DNA from: Bradyrhizobium sp. sBnM-33
GTDB lineage: Bacteria; Pseudomonadota; Alphaproteobacteria; Rhizobiales; Xanthobacteraceae
DNA length: 64,000 nt
Direction of reading: 5' to 3'
Assembly (NCBI RefSeq): GCF_032917945.1
Contig: NZ_CP136624.1
Coordinates: 8,727,001-8,791,000, forward strand
In this document: positions 41,382-49,495 of the stretch, piece after piece
Layout of the letters: each line of letters begins with the position of its first letter
Position numbering within the stretch: the first letter of the stretch is position 1
Program-made: the position numbers and the translations under genes
Notes under the pieces: generated by a model
Told to the model about the DNA's origin: nothing
The model's input: the letters and a program-made list of their open reading frames with translations, nothing else
The model's database searches: none

Positions 41382-42188
41382 TCACGCAACCTCGTCGGTC
41401 CAGACCTTGAAGCCGACCAATGTGTTCGGCCCAAAGGTCTGGGTGATCGGCACGTCGGAAGCGTCGCGCCCCTGCGCAATCAGGATGCGACCGATCCTTG
41501 GCACGTTATTGCGCGGATCGAACGTACGCCAGTGCCCACCGACATAGGCTTCGAACCAGCCGGCGAAATCGCCTGCAGCCCACGGCTTCGGCGTGCCGAT
41601 GTCGCTGAGATAGCCCGTGCAATAGCGCGCGGGAATGTTCATGCAGCGGCAGAACGCAACGGCAAGATGGGCGTAGTCGCGGCAGACGCCCTTGCCTTCC
41701 TGGTAAGCCTCCCACGCTGTCTTGCTGGCGCGAGCATACTCATATCCGAAGGCGATGTGATGGTGGACGAAATCGCAGATCGCCTGGACTCGCGCCCAGC
41801 CCGGCGGCTTTTTCCCGAACAATTGCCAGGCGATTTCCGAAAGCCGGTCGGTCTCGCAATAGCGGCTGCCGAGCAGATAGGCCAAAGTGTCCGGGGGCAG
41901 GTCCTCGACCGCGTGCTGAACGGCGGAAGTAAACACCGGATCTGGCAGACCGCTGTCGCGAACGACGCCGTCGGCCGCAAGACGCACGCGGCCGGCGGGC
42001 GCAACCATGCGGCTGCACCAATTGCCAAACATGTCGCGATAGGGGGTGATCTCGACGACTGGGTCGGTGGTGAGGAAATCCGGCACGATGACGTCGGACG
42101 CACGGGTGAAGTGCGTGCCCAGCACCATGATCATCGGCGTCGGCTGCGGGAAATCGTAGATCATTTCGAATCCGACGCGAATCTTCAC
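41382..42188 (-). CDS. Transglutaminase-like domain protein
   Basis: A 268-residue protein of the bacterial transglutaminase/cysteine protease-like superfamily. The N-terminal beta domain holds MIYDFPQPTPMIMVLGTHFT. The nucleophilic Cys is in GKGVCRDYAHLAVAFCRCMN (about residue 174). The second catalytic segment reads DFAGWFEAYVGGHWRTFDPR: the aspartate-equivalent FDPR is present, but the usual His-Ala-Trp is Ala-Gly-Trp. Activity is therefore uncertain, though a nearby His (GGHW) might substitute. No signal peptide. Neighbours give no functional clue. Confidence 0.85.
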   Translation of the reverse strand: MKIRVGFEMIYDFPQPTPMIMVLGTHFTRASDVIVPDFLTTDPVVEITPYRDMFGNWCSRMVAPAGRVRLAADGVVRDSGLPDPVFTSAVQHAVEDLPPDTLAYLLGSRYCETDRLSEIAWQLFGKKPPGWARVQAICDFVHHHIAFGYEYARASKTAWEAYQEGKGVCRDYAHLAVAFCRCMNIPARYCTGYLSDIGTPKPWAAGDFAGWFEAYVGGHWRTFDPRNNVPRIGRILIAQGRDASDVPITQTFGPNTLVGFKVWTDEVA

Positions 42189-42526
42189 TCGAAGGCCCTT
42201 TCCGGCTGCCGCATGCTCGAAGTGGCTACGAAGCCAGCGAATACAAGGCGGTGGCTGGCTTATTCAACCAAATGCGGCGGACGCCAAAGAAACCGATAGC
42301 TAATCGCCGGATCGAGGGCATGCGTGTCCCGCAAATTTCTGGACAGTTTGAAGACACTCCTCCCGGCATCATCGCGCGCAGCATAGATTTCCGCTCCTAG
42401 AGACGCAGCCGCTCAACAGCCGGCGGGAAGGTCACAATGAACCGATCTGCGGACCGGTGAAAAACAGTTCCGCTTTTCCCCAATCATGTTCTAAGGTCCG
42501 AGCTATTTTCCCAAGGGACCGATTGC
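42189..42526. other. Intergenic region upstream of the amidase gene
   Basis: A 338-base gap separating the divergent transglutaminase and amidase genes. No open frame with a ribosome site, no repeat and no clear promoter boxes. The sequence CCAAGGGACCG just before 42527 may serve as the amidase ribosome site. Confidence 0.4.
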
Positions 42527-44032
42527 ATGAACTTGCCGATGAGCTGGGATGAATGGACCGATCATGATGGCGTGGCGCTGGCTGCGCGTGTCGCGAAGGG
42601 CGAGCTGACGGCCAAGGAACTGGCGGCGCAGGCCGCCGCCGGCATCGCGAAGGTCAATCCTGCACTGTTGGGCGTCGTCGAGGTGTTCGAGGATGCGGTC
42701 GCCGATCCCGCCACCGATGGCACCAATCTCGACGGTCCCTTTGCCGGCCTGCCGTTTCTGGTGAAGGACCTCGGTCCGACGCTCAAGGGCCGGCTGCAGG
42801 AAATGGGCTCGTTGTTCATGCGCGGCAATCGCGCCACCGCCGATACCTTCCTGACGCGGAAGATGCGCACGGCCGGGCTCAATCTGATCGGGCGCACCAC
42901 GACGCCGGAATTCGGCGTTTGCAGCTCGGCCGATAATCCCGCCGTCTACGTCACGCGCAATCCCTGGAATACCGACTACAGCACCTGCGGATCGTCAGCC
43001 GGCAGTGCCGCGATGGTCGCCGCCGGCGCGGTGCCCATCGCGCACGCGACCGACGGCGGCGGCTCGATCCGGATTCCCGCCGGCGTCAACGGCAATATCG
43101 GGCTGAAAGTCTCGCGCGGCGTGTTCTCGCTGTCGCCGCACCTCTCTGATTTGAGCGGACTGGTCTCGATTCAAGGCTGCCAGTCGCGCACGGTGCGCGA
43201 TACCGCCGCCTTCGTCGACGCCTGCCGCGGTCCGGCGCCGGGCGAATTCATGCCGTTCTGGAGCCCGCCGGAGCCTTACACGCGGATGATCACACGTGAT
43301 CCTGCCCGGCTGAAAATCGCGCTGTCGTACCAGTGGGGCGATTACCGTGCGACGCCGCATATTGCAGCCGAGCTGCAGAAGGCCGGACGCTTTCTCGAGG
43401 GCCTTGGGCATCGCGTCGATTACGCCCTGCCCGATCTGGACTATGGCGAAGCCTTCGCGGCTCAGACCACCTGCTACATCAGCAATTTTGCCGTCGTGAT
43501 CTCCAACATGCTGGCCGCGCGCGGCCTCGAACAGCCGCCGGAAGATCTGATCGAACCTATCAACATCCGGATCTGGGAGCATGGCCGGCACACGTCCTAC
43601 GCGGACCGAGCGCGCATGCAGGCGGTATTCAACACGACCTCGCGCGGCTTCGGCGCGTTCTTCGAGGACTGGGACATCATCCTGACCCCCATCACGGCAC
43701 TGCCGACGCCGAAGGTCGGCACCACGGAATATCTCACCATCAGCGACAATCCCGACGTGCTCGACTGGTTCGGCAATCTCTGGCGCAATTTTGCCTTTAC
43801 CCCGCTCGCCAATCTCTGCGGCATCCCGGCGATCTCGCTGCCGCTCGCGACCCACGAGCACGGCCTGCCGCTCGGTATCCAGGCCATCGCCAAGCAAGCG
43901 AATGATGGGCTGCTGTTGCAGCTGGCGGCCCAGATCGAGCGCGCGATCGGCGGCAAGTGGAACGCGGGACAGACGCCGGGTGTGCATGTGACGAGAGATT
44001 CACAGCCTGACAATCACACGCCGAAAGCTTAG
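42527..44032 (+). CDS. Amidase (amidase signature family)
   Basis: A 501-residue Ser-cisSer-Lys hydrolase. The lysine is in LPFLVKDLGPTLKG (about residue 84). The Gly/Ser-rich amidase signature is YSTCGSSAGSAAMVAAG (about 150-166) and the acyl serine is in GGSIRIPAGVNGNIGLK (about residue 182). Full length for the family, with the C-terminal NLCGIPAISLPLATHEHGLP block intact. It hydrolyses amide bonds of unknown small molecules in the cytosol. Downstream, 64 bases on, is a truncated UPF0158-type gene. Confidence 0.93.
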   Translation: MNLPMSWDEWTDHDGVALAARVAKGELTAKELAAQAAAGIAKVNPALLGVVEVFEDAVADPATDGTNLDGPFAGLPFLVKDLGPTLKGRLQEMGSLFMRGNRATADTFLTRKMRTAGLNLIGRTTTPEFGVCSSADNPAVYVTRNPWNTDYSTCGSSAGSAAMVAAGAVPIAHATDGGGSIRIPAGVNGNIGLKVSRGVFSLSPHLSDLSGLVSIQGCQSRTVRDTAAFVDACRGPAPGEFMPFWSPPEPYTRMITRDPARLKIALSYQWGDYRATPHIAAELQKAGRFLEGLGHRVDYALPDLDYGEAFAAQTTCYISNFAVVISNMLAARGLEQPPEDLIEPINIRIWEHGRHTSYADRARMQAVFNTTSRGFGAFFEDWDIILTPITALPTPKVGTTEYLTISDNPDVLDWFGNLWRNFAFTPLANLCGIPAISLPLATHEHGLPLGIQAIAKQANDGLLLQLAAQIERAIGGKWNAGQTPGVHVTRDSQPDNHTPKA

Positions 44033-44096
44033 ATGCGATCTGATTGGGCAGCGCGAGAGGGAAGCGGCGTCGCTGGGGTCAAGCAGGAGAGCAGCG

Positions 44097-44300
44097 ATGC
44101 TGATCGACCGGAACGAGCTGGAAAATACGGTCGAGTTCGTCAGCATGGGAAACGAGGCCGTCCTTTGCCGGAAGACCGGCAAGTTTTTCTGGCTTACCGA
44201 TGTCGAGGAAGACATCGAGGCGTGGCCGGACGATGCTCACGACGAGCAAAAATATCTTGTGATCCCAGACAAGAAGGGCTGCCGCAGAGCTGACGTATAG
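44097..44300 (+). pseudogene. Truncated UPF0158-like protein
   Basis: A 67-residue frame beginning MLIDRNELENTVEFVSMGNE then AVLCRKTGKFFWLTDVEED and HDEQKYLVIPDKK. This is the N-terminal half of the UPF0158 family (usually about 140-150 residues) and stops soon after the conserved PDK. The normal C-terminal helical part is absent before the HxlR gene at 44309. It may still be translated, as an AGGAG site precedes the ATG, but looks like a remnant. Confidence 0.65.
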
Positions 44301-44308
44301 CCCCGAGG

Positions 44309-44662
44309 TCATTTTGTCACCTCGACCGGCACCGTGCCGCCCTGGCTGCGGCCAGCGGCCGTCGCATCCCACCAGCTGCCCAGGGCATCAAGCAACGGCA
44401 CGAGCTTGAGGCCAGCCGGCGTCAGATCGTATTCCACGCGCAACGGATATCCCTCGAATTCACTGCGTTCGACAATGCCGGCCTCCTCCAGCTTGCGAAG
44501 CTCCAGAGTGAGCATCTTCTGCGAGATGGTGGGGTTGTCCCTGCGCAGATCGCTGAAGCGTTTGGTGCCCTGCTTCAGATAGTAGATCAGCAGGCTGGGC
44601 CAGCGACCGCTGATGACCTGCATCACTTCTTCGATGGGACAGCGGGAGACGAGATCTTTCAT
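44309..44662 (-). CDS. HxlR-family transcriptional regulator
   Basis: A 117-residue winged helix regulator: CPIEEVMQVISGRWPSLLIY, then RFSDLRRDNPTISQKMLTLE and LRKLEEAGIVERSEFEGYPL, and YDLTPAGLKLVPLLDAL. The single N-terminal Cys is conserved in redox- or electrophile-responsive HxlR proteins. It was originally divergent from the GST gene, which now sits 1.4 kb away behind a duplicated copy of the shared start region, so its present control of that GST depends on which promoter copy it binds. Confidence 0.92.
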   Translation of the reverse strand: MKDLVSRCPIEEVMQVISGRWPSLLIYYLKQGTKRFSDLRRDNPTISQKMLTLELRKLEEAGIVERSEFEGYPLRVEYDLTPAGLKLVPLLDALGSWWDATAAGRSQGGTVPVEVTK

Positions 44663-44806
44663 CTGACTACTCGTGGTTACAAAAAGGTGCGCAATTTACT
44701 TGGGCAGCGCGATCCGTAGATTCCAGTCACGCTGCGCAGCGTGATCGGCAGAAATCACGGAGAGCATACCAGTGGAACCGATTCTTGTTTATGGCTTCCC
44801 GGCCGG
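44640..44806. repeat. 167-bp direct repeat, copy 1 (HxlR start + decayed GST start)
   Basis: Ungapped match to 45984-46150 with five mismatches by my count. This copy keeps the working HxlR start codon. Its GST start has become GTG (44772-44774) and the frame stops at TAA 44811-44813, just outside the repeat. The remainder of the 44663-45023 gap is unremarkable apart from a possible GGAAC-N16-TGTT promoter at 44965-44989. Confidence 0.92.
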
Positions 44807-45023
44807 GAACTAAGGGGCTGACTGACCGCACGGATAGATGCCTCCGCAGGATTGTTCAGCGTCATGTCCAATGTGAACTGGCGACGAGAGCGCGCGTTAG
44901 AGAAACGGCGCGTAACCGGGCACGCGATCGGCACAATCAACGGTGCCGATAGTCCGGATGACACGGAACTAGAGCGCCTGCGCAATGTTCAGCTTTCAGT
45001 CGGTTGAACGCAAGGCATCAAAA

Positions 45024-45902
45024 ATGGTTTCAGCAGACTCCGTGACACACCGGTTTGTCGAGTTGAACGGCATCAGCATCTTCTACCGTGAAGCCGGACC
45101 GCCCAATGCGCCGACGGTCCTGCTACCCCACGGCTACCCCTGCTCGTCTTACGAATTTCGCAATTTCATGCCGTTCTTGGCGGATCGCTATCGGCTTATC
45201 GCACCCGACTTTCCGGGGTGCGGCTATAGCGATACGCCAGACGACTTCGCGTACAATTTCGACGGCTATGCCGATTTTCTCGATCGATTCACCAGCCGCC
45301 TGGGCGTTGATCGTTTCGCGCTCTATCTACACGATTTCGGATCGCAGATCGGTCTTCGGCTGGCGATTCGTCGGCCCGACCGCATTGCCGCGCTGATCAT
45401 TCAGAACGGCGACATCTATGAAGATGAAATGGGCCCGAAGTACGCTTCGCTCCAGCAGTATTTCCGCAATCCCACGCCGGAAGGCAGAGTCAAGCTCGGT
45501 GAAGCTGTGAGCGAGGAAGGATACCGGGATGAGTACCTGAATGACGTCCGTTCCGAGCTCGCCGAGCGCATCTCTCCGGATCTTTGGAAGCTGCATTGGT
45601 CGCTGACGACGCCCAGACGACGGGAGATCTTCATCGGCCTGATCGCGGGCTTGCGAGAGAACATCGCCTGGTTTCCGCGTTACCAGTCCTACCTACGCGA
45701 CCACCAGCCACCTACGCTGATCGTCTGGGGGCCGCAGGACGGCTTCATGCCCGAAGCCTCCGCACGCGCTTATCGGCGTGACCTGCCGAACGCAGAGTTG
45801 CATTTGCTGGACGGAGGCCATTGGCTCCTGGAGACGAACCTGCCCGAAGTTGTCTCGCTTACACGCGGTTTTCTCTCGCGAATAGAACCGATAGCGAGAT
45901 GA
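45024..45902 (+). CDS. Alpha/beta hydrolase, haloalkane dehalogenase/epoxide hydrolase-like
   Basis: A 292-residue cytosolic hydrolase. The oxyanion motif is LLPHGYPCSSYEFRNFMPFL, the nucleophile elbow is ALYLHDFGSQIGLRLAIRRP with an aspartate (D near residue 100), and a late GGHWLLETNLPE supplies the histidine. Aspartate at the elbow and the DFPGCGYSDTP strand are typical of epoxide hydrolases and haloalkane dehalogenases. The start at 45024 is preferred; an upstream ATG at 44985 has no ribosome site. It lies between two copies of a duplicated promoter segment, apparently inserted between HxlR and GST. Confidence 0.87.
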   Translation: MVSADSVTHRFVELNGISIFYREAGPPNAPTVLLPHGYPCSSYEFRNFMPFLADRYRLIAPDFPGCGYSDTPDDFAYNFDGYADFLDRFTSRLGVDRFALYLHDFGSQIGLRLAIRRPDRIAALIIQNGDIYEDEMGPKYASLQQYFRNPTPEGRVKLGEAVSEEGYRDEYLNDVRSELAERISPDLWKLHWSLTTPRRREIFIGLIAGLRENIAWFPRYQSYLRDHQPPTLIVWGPQDGFMPEASARAYRRDLPNAELHLLDGGHWLLETNLPEVVSLTRGFLSRIEPIAR

Positions 45903-45983
45903 CACCGCAGCGGCAGTTGTAGGAGATCGTAAATTCAGCGGATACTGGCGCGACCGAAAGAAAGATGCTGGGCACTGTTATGT

Positions 45984-46150
45984 CAGCGGGAGACGAGATC
46001 TTTCATCTGACTACTCGTGGTTACAAAAAGGTGCGTAATTTACTTGGGCAGCCCGATCCGTAGATTCCAGTCACGCTGCGCAGCGTGATCGGCAGAAATC
46101 ACGGAGAACATACCAATGGAACCGATACTTGTTTATGGCTTCCCGGCCGG
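45984..46150. repeat. 167-bp direct repeat, copy 2 (decayed HxlR start + GST start)
   Basis: Mirror situation to copy 1: the minus-strand frame starting at 46006 reads MKDLVSR and then stops at TGA at the repeat edge, while the plus-strand GST start ATG at 46116 is intact and continues into a full gene. Confidence 0.92.
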
Positions 46151-46841
46151 AAGCTCGATGGGACTTGTCGCCGCCTTTGAATGGCTTGGCAAACCCCATC
46201 GGCTGTGCCGTGTCGATATGCTCGGCGAGATGCGCGACCCTTCCTATGCCCGCATCAATGCCCGGCATGAAACGCCGGTGCTGATCACGGATGCCGGGCG
46301 CGTGCTGACCGAGACGATGGCGATCGCTGCCTGGCTCGAGGCAAGAGACAGCGAGCGGTGCATCAGCTTCGCACCGCTTTCGCCGGAAGCAGACCGGATG
46401 CACCAACTGATCGGCTTTGTTAACACCGGCTTCACTGGCGCCTTCGCGCCGCTGTGGGCGGCGATGGAGATGGCGAAACCGAACCCGCAAATGCAGGCAT
46501 CGCTACGCGAGTTCGGCGCCGCACGGGTGATCGAGCGGCATGACAAGCTCGAAGCCATGATCGGGAATCATCCTTTTCTCATGGGTGAGCGCCCGACCCT
46601 TGCAGACGGCGTTCTGGTCGGCGTCGCGCGCTGGCTCGACTTCCATCAAGTCGCCGATCCGGCACGCTGGCCAAAACTCGCCGCGGTGCGGCGGCGCATT
46701 GAGGCCGACCCCGCCGTCATCTATGCGACGGCGCTGGAGAGCGGAGATATCGGTTCGGGAACAGGCGCTTGTGTCGGCCATATCCCACTCGCGGATGTTA
46801 TCGAGCGGTTCGGTGACCAGAGTATTATCGGTTCTGATTGA
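46116..46841 (+). CDS. Glutathione S-transferase family protein
   Basis: A 241-residue GST. The thioredoxin-fold domain (residues 1-80) includes LVYGFPAGSSMGLVAAFEWL, where the Ser-Ser region is at the usual catalytic position, and HETPVLITDAGRVLTETMAI with the cis-Pro and the Glu-Thr glutathione contact. The helical domain (about 90-205) has GERPTLADGVLVGVARWLDF, the conserved N-capping Asp block. Detoxification of electrophiles is likely, controlled by the HxlR protein. The last codons (SIIGSD and stop) run into a dispersed palindromic repeat. Confidence 0.92.
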   Translation: MEPILVYGFPAGSSMGLVAAFEWLGKPHRLCRVDMLGEMRDPSYARINARHETPVLITDAGRVLTETMAIAAWLEARDSERCISFAPLSPEADRMHQLIGFVNTGFTGAFAPLWAAMEMAKPNPQMQASLREFGAARVIERHDKLEAMIGNHPFLMGERPTLADGVLVGVARWLDFHQVADPARWPKLAAVRRRIEADPAVIYATALESGDIGSGTGACVGHIPLADVIERFGDQSIIGSD

Positions 46842-46880
46842 ATCAGAACCGAAGCTCTAGATTCTCGTTTTGACGCGTTT
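46829..46880. repeat. Dispersed palindromic repeat (copy 2)
   Basis: The palindrome CGGTTCTGATT G AATCAGAACCG (46829-46851) followed by GAAGCTCTAGATTCTCGTTT, the reverse orientation of the element at 2515-2613. Its TGA is the GST stop codon. Confidence 0.85.
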
Positions 46881-46965
46881 GCTAGCTCGATCGCGCCAAG
46901 TGGAACGCCGGGAAGCAGCCCGGCGTCCACATGGCGGGGTTGAACGGCCGACGCGGCCAGAACCT

Positions 46966-48495
46966 CTATTTCCACTTCGCCAGATAGAAGCGCGGCAGCT
47001 CATCCGGGTACGGGGTGAAGTCGAGCTGCTTGGAGTGGCCGTAGGTCGTCACATAGGTGTGCAGCGGCGCCCAATAGGCTTGTTCGGTGATCTTCTTGAT
47101 CGCCGCCGAATAGGCCTCCTTGCGCACCTCCGGGTTGATAGATGAGCCGCCCTGGACCAGCCATTTCTGCACGTCGGGATCGCGCGCATAGTCGTCGGCG
47201 CCGCCGTCGAAGTAGTTCGGCAGAATGGCGGAGACGTCGTTGATCGAATAGCTGCCCCAGCTCCCGAGATACATCCTCAATTCGCCGGCCTTGGCCCGCT
47301 GGATCAGCGCCGCCGTCTGGAGCTGGTTGAGCTTGGCGCGAATGCCGACCGCATGCAGATAGTTCTGCACCGAGGAGCCCCATTGCGGCAGCACGTAGCT
47401 CGCAAGCTCGACGTCGAATCCATCGGGATAACCGGCCTCGGTAAGGAGCTGCTTGGCCTTCGCCGGATTGTAGTCGTAGCTTATCGCCGCTTCGGCATCG
47501 CAGCCGAACTGCGATGGGAAGCATGGTGCGGCGGGGACGCGGCTGCCGCCAGTGACGAGCTTGTCGGCGATCGCCTTGCGGTCGATCGCGTACCAGATCG
47601 CCTGACGCACCTTGAGCTTGGTCAGGGGATTGTCGGCGCCGGTGCGGCCGGCCGCATCCATCGAGAGAAAGCCGATCCGCATCGATTCCTTGCGCACCGC
47701 CTGCAGATGCGGCATCCGGTTCACGGGCTCAAGCTGGTCCGGGTTCATGTTCCAGATCCAGTCGGCGCGGCCGGCGAGCAATTCCGTCATCTCGGTGCCG
47801 GCATCCGGCACGAAACGCACGCTCATCTTCTTGATCGCCGGCTTGCCCTTGGGGCTGCCGGCCCAGTAGTCCTCGAAGCGCTCGAAGTCGATGGTGACGC
47901 CGGGCTCTACTTTGGTGATCTTGTAGGGACCCGCGCCGACCGGCGCCTTGGCGTAACCTTCCGCACCGACCTTCTCGCGATAGGCCTTGGGATAGATCGG
48001 CAGCACCAGCGCGAAATATTCCAGCGCCGCGGGGTTTGGCCGCTTCAGCTTGACGCGCACCGAAAGATCGCCGGTCTTCTCCGCCTTGTCGATCCAGTTG
48101 TAGTTCGATGGGGTCGAGACGCGGCTCGCCGGATCGGCAACGATGTTGATGGTGTAAACGACGTCGTCGGCCGTGAACGGGCTGCCGTCATGAAACTTGA
48201 CGCCCGGCCGCAGCGTGAACTCGATCGTGGTCGGGTCCGGCAGCTTCCATTCGGTGGCGAGCAGCGGTTCGAGCTTGAACGTATCGGGATTGCGGTAGAC
48301 CAGCGCGTCCCAGCCCTGGTGGTGCATCACCACGCCGGTGCGCAGATTGTTGTAGAAGGGATCGATGTTGGGAAGCGCGTCGCGCATCACGATCCGCAGC
48401 GTGTCGGCGGATTTCTGCGCCGAAGCGGGCAACGCGGCGACACCTGATAGAACCGCCGTCAGAATTGCAACGCCGAGCTTGTTTTGCATACGCAT
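46966..48495 (-). CDS. Peptide-type ABC transporter substrate-binding protein
   Basis: A 509-residue family 5 extracellular solute-binding protein (DppA/OppA/NikA type). The ATG at 48495 is chosen because GGAGAG lies seven bases upstream and overlaps an earlier ATG. The signal peptide is about residues 1-27 (LGVAILTAVLSGVAALPASA). Mature features: LRPGVKFHDGSPFTADDVVY, YKITKVEPGVTIDFERFEDY and KLKVRQAIWYAIDRKAIADK. It binds peptides, opines or nickel complexes; the exact ligand is unknown. Last gene of the ABC operon, placed after both ATPase genes. Confidence 0.93.
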   Translation of the reverse strand: MRMQNKLGVAILTAVLSGVAALPASAQKSADTLRIVMRDALPNIDPFYNNLRTGVVMHHQGWDALVYRNPDTFKLEPLLATEWKLPDPTTIEFTLRPGVKFHDGSPFTADDVVYTINIVADPASRVSTPSNYNWIDKAEKTGDLSVRVKLKRPNPAALEYFALVLPIYPKAYREKVGAEGYAKAPVGAGPYKITKVEPGVTIDFERFEDYWAGSPKGKPAIKKMSVRFVPDAGTEMTELLAGRADWIWNMNPDQLEPVNRMPHLQAVRKESMRIGFLSMDAAGRTGADNPLTKLKVRQAIWYAIDRKAIADKLVTGGSRVPAAPCFPSQFGCDAEAAISYDYNPAKAKQLLTEAGYPDGFDVELASYVLPQWGSSVQNYLHAVGIRAKLNQLQTAALIQRAKAGELRMYLGSWGSYSINDVSAILPNYFDGGADDYARDPDVQKWLVQGGSSINPEVRKEAYSAAIKKITEQAYWAPLHTYVTTYGHSKQLDFTPYPDELPRFYLAKWK

Positions 48496-48544
48496 GTCGC
48501 TCTCCATTATTTTATTTTCGTTTACAGGCGGCGTGAAGCACGCC

Positions 48545-49495
48545 CTATGCCAAATGACACTCTACCATTCCCTGGGGCGCGCGGACCATGGGCATTGGTG
48601 CCTCATGGCGGCAGCGTTCGATTGCGATGCGGCAGCGCGGGTTGAACCGGCAGCCCGGCGGAATATTGGCGGGATCCGGCATGATGTCGCCGAGACCGAT
48701 ATCCGGCACGCCCTTGCCCGGCTCCGGCGTCAGCACGCTTTCCAGGAGCGCCTTGGTGTAGGGGTGGCGGGGGCTGCGAAACAGCGCGTCGGTTTCGTTG
48801 CGCTCGACGAACCGGCCGAGATACATGACAGCGACTTCGCTCGCGACATGCTCGACGACGGCGAGATTGTGGCTGATGAAGAGATAGGTCAGCCCGAGAT
48901 CGCGGCGCAGGTCGGCCAAGAGATTGAGGATCTGCGCCTGCACCGAGACGTCGAGCGCGCTGGTCGGCTCGTCGCAGATCACGATCCGCGGCTCCAGCAC
49001 CAACGCGCGGGCAATCGCCGCCCGCTGGCGTTGCCCGCCGGAAAGTTGCGCGGGCATGCGCTCGCCCATCGCAGCCGACAGGCCGACGCGTTCGAGAATG
49101 CCGCCGACCCGGCGCTCGATCTCGCCACGCGAGAACGTGCCCTGGGCTGCAAGCGGGAGCGCGACGATATCCTTGATGCGCCGGCGCGGATTGAGCGAGG
49201 CGAACGGATCCTGGAACACCGGCTGGATCAGGCGCGCCCGCGCCTTACGGTCGAGGTCGAACAGGCGCTTGCCATCGACCAGCACGGTCCCCGCCGTCGG
49301 CTTGAGCAGCCCGAGGATCAGGCGCGCCAGCGTGGATTTGCCGCATCCGGACTCGCCGACGATGCCGAGCACGCTGCCGGCCGGCACGCTGAAGGTGACA
49401 TCGTCGACCGCGACCACGCGCTTTTCCGCCGACATCAGCCCGGTGTGGACGCGGAATTCGCACCGCAGGTTTTTGACCTCGATCGCGGCGGTCAT
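48545..49495 (-). CDS. ABC transporter ATP-binding protein (DppF/OppF type)
   Basis: A 316-residue ATPase. The start MTAAIEVKNLRCEFRVHTGL at 49495 overlaps the stop of the previous ATPase gene by four bases. Walker A is GIVGESGCGKSTLARLILG (about residues 48-66), signature SGGQRQRAAIARAL, Walker B RIVICDEPTSALD. The C-terminal oligopeptide-transporter extension contains cysteine-bearing CRFNPRCRIAIERC, a DppD/F hallmark that binds an iron-sulfur cluster in some members. It pairs with the other ATPase on the cytosolic side. Confidence 0.95.
   Translation of the reverse strand: MTAAIEVKNLRCEFRVHTGLMSAEKRVVAVDDVTFSVPAGSVLGIVGESGCGKSTLARLILGLLKPTAGTVLVDGKRLFDLDRKARARLIQPVFQDPFASLNPRRRIKDIVALPLAAQGTFSRGEIERRVGGILERVGLSAAMGERMPAQLSGGQRQRAAIARALVLEPRIVICDEPTSALDVSVQAQILNLLADLRRDLGLTYLFISHNLAVVEHVASEVAVMYLGRFVERNETDALFRSPRHPYTKALLESVLTPEPGKGVPDIGLGDIMPDPANIPPGCRFNPRCRIAIERCRHEAPMPMVRAPQGMVECHLA

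Noticed and set aside
4494..46880. Possible CRISPR array from the many short repeats
   Set aside because: Repeats are palindromic, dispersed singly and not spaced at regular intervals, and no cas genes are present.
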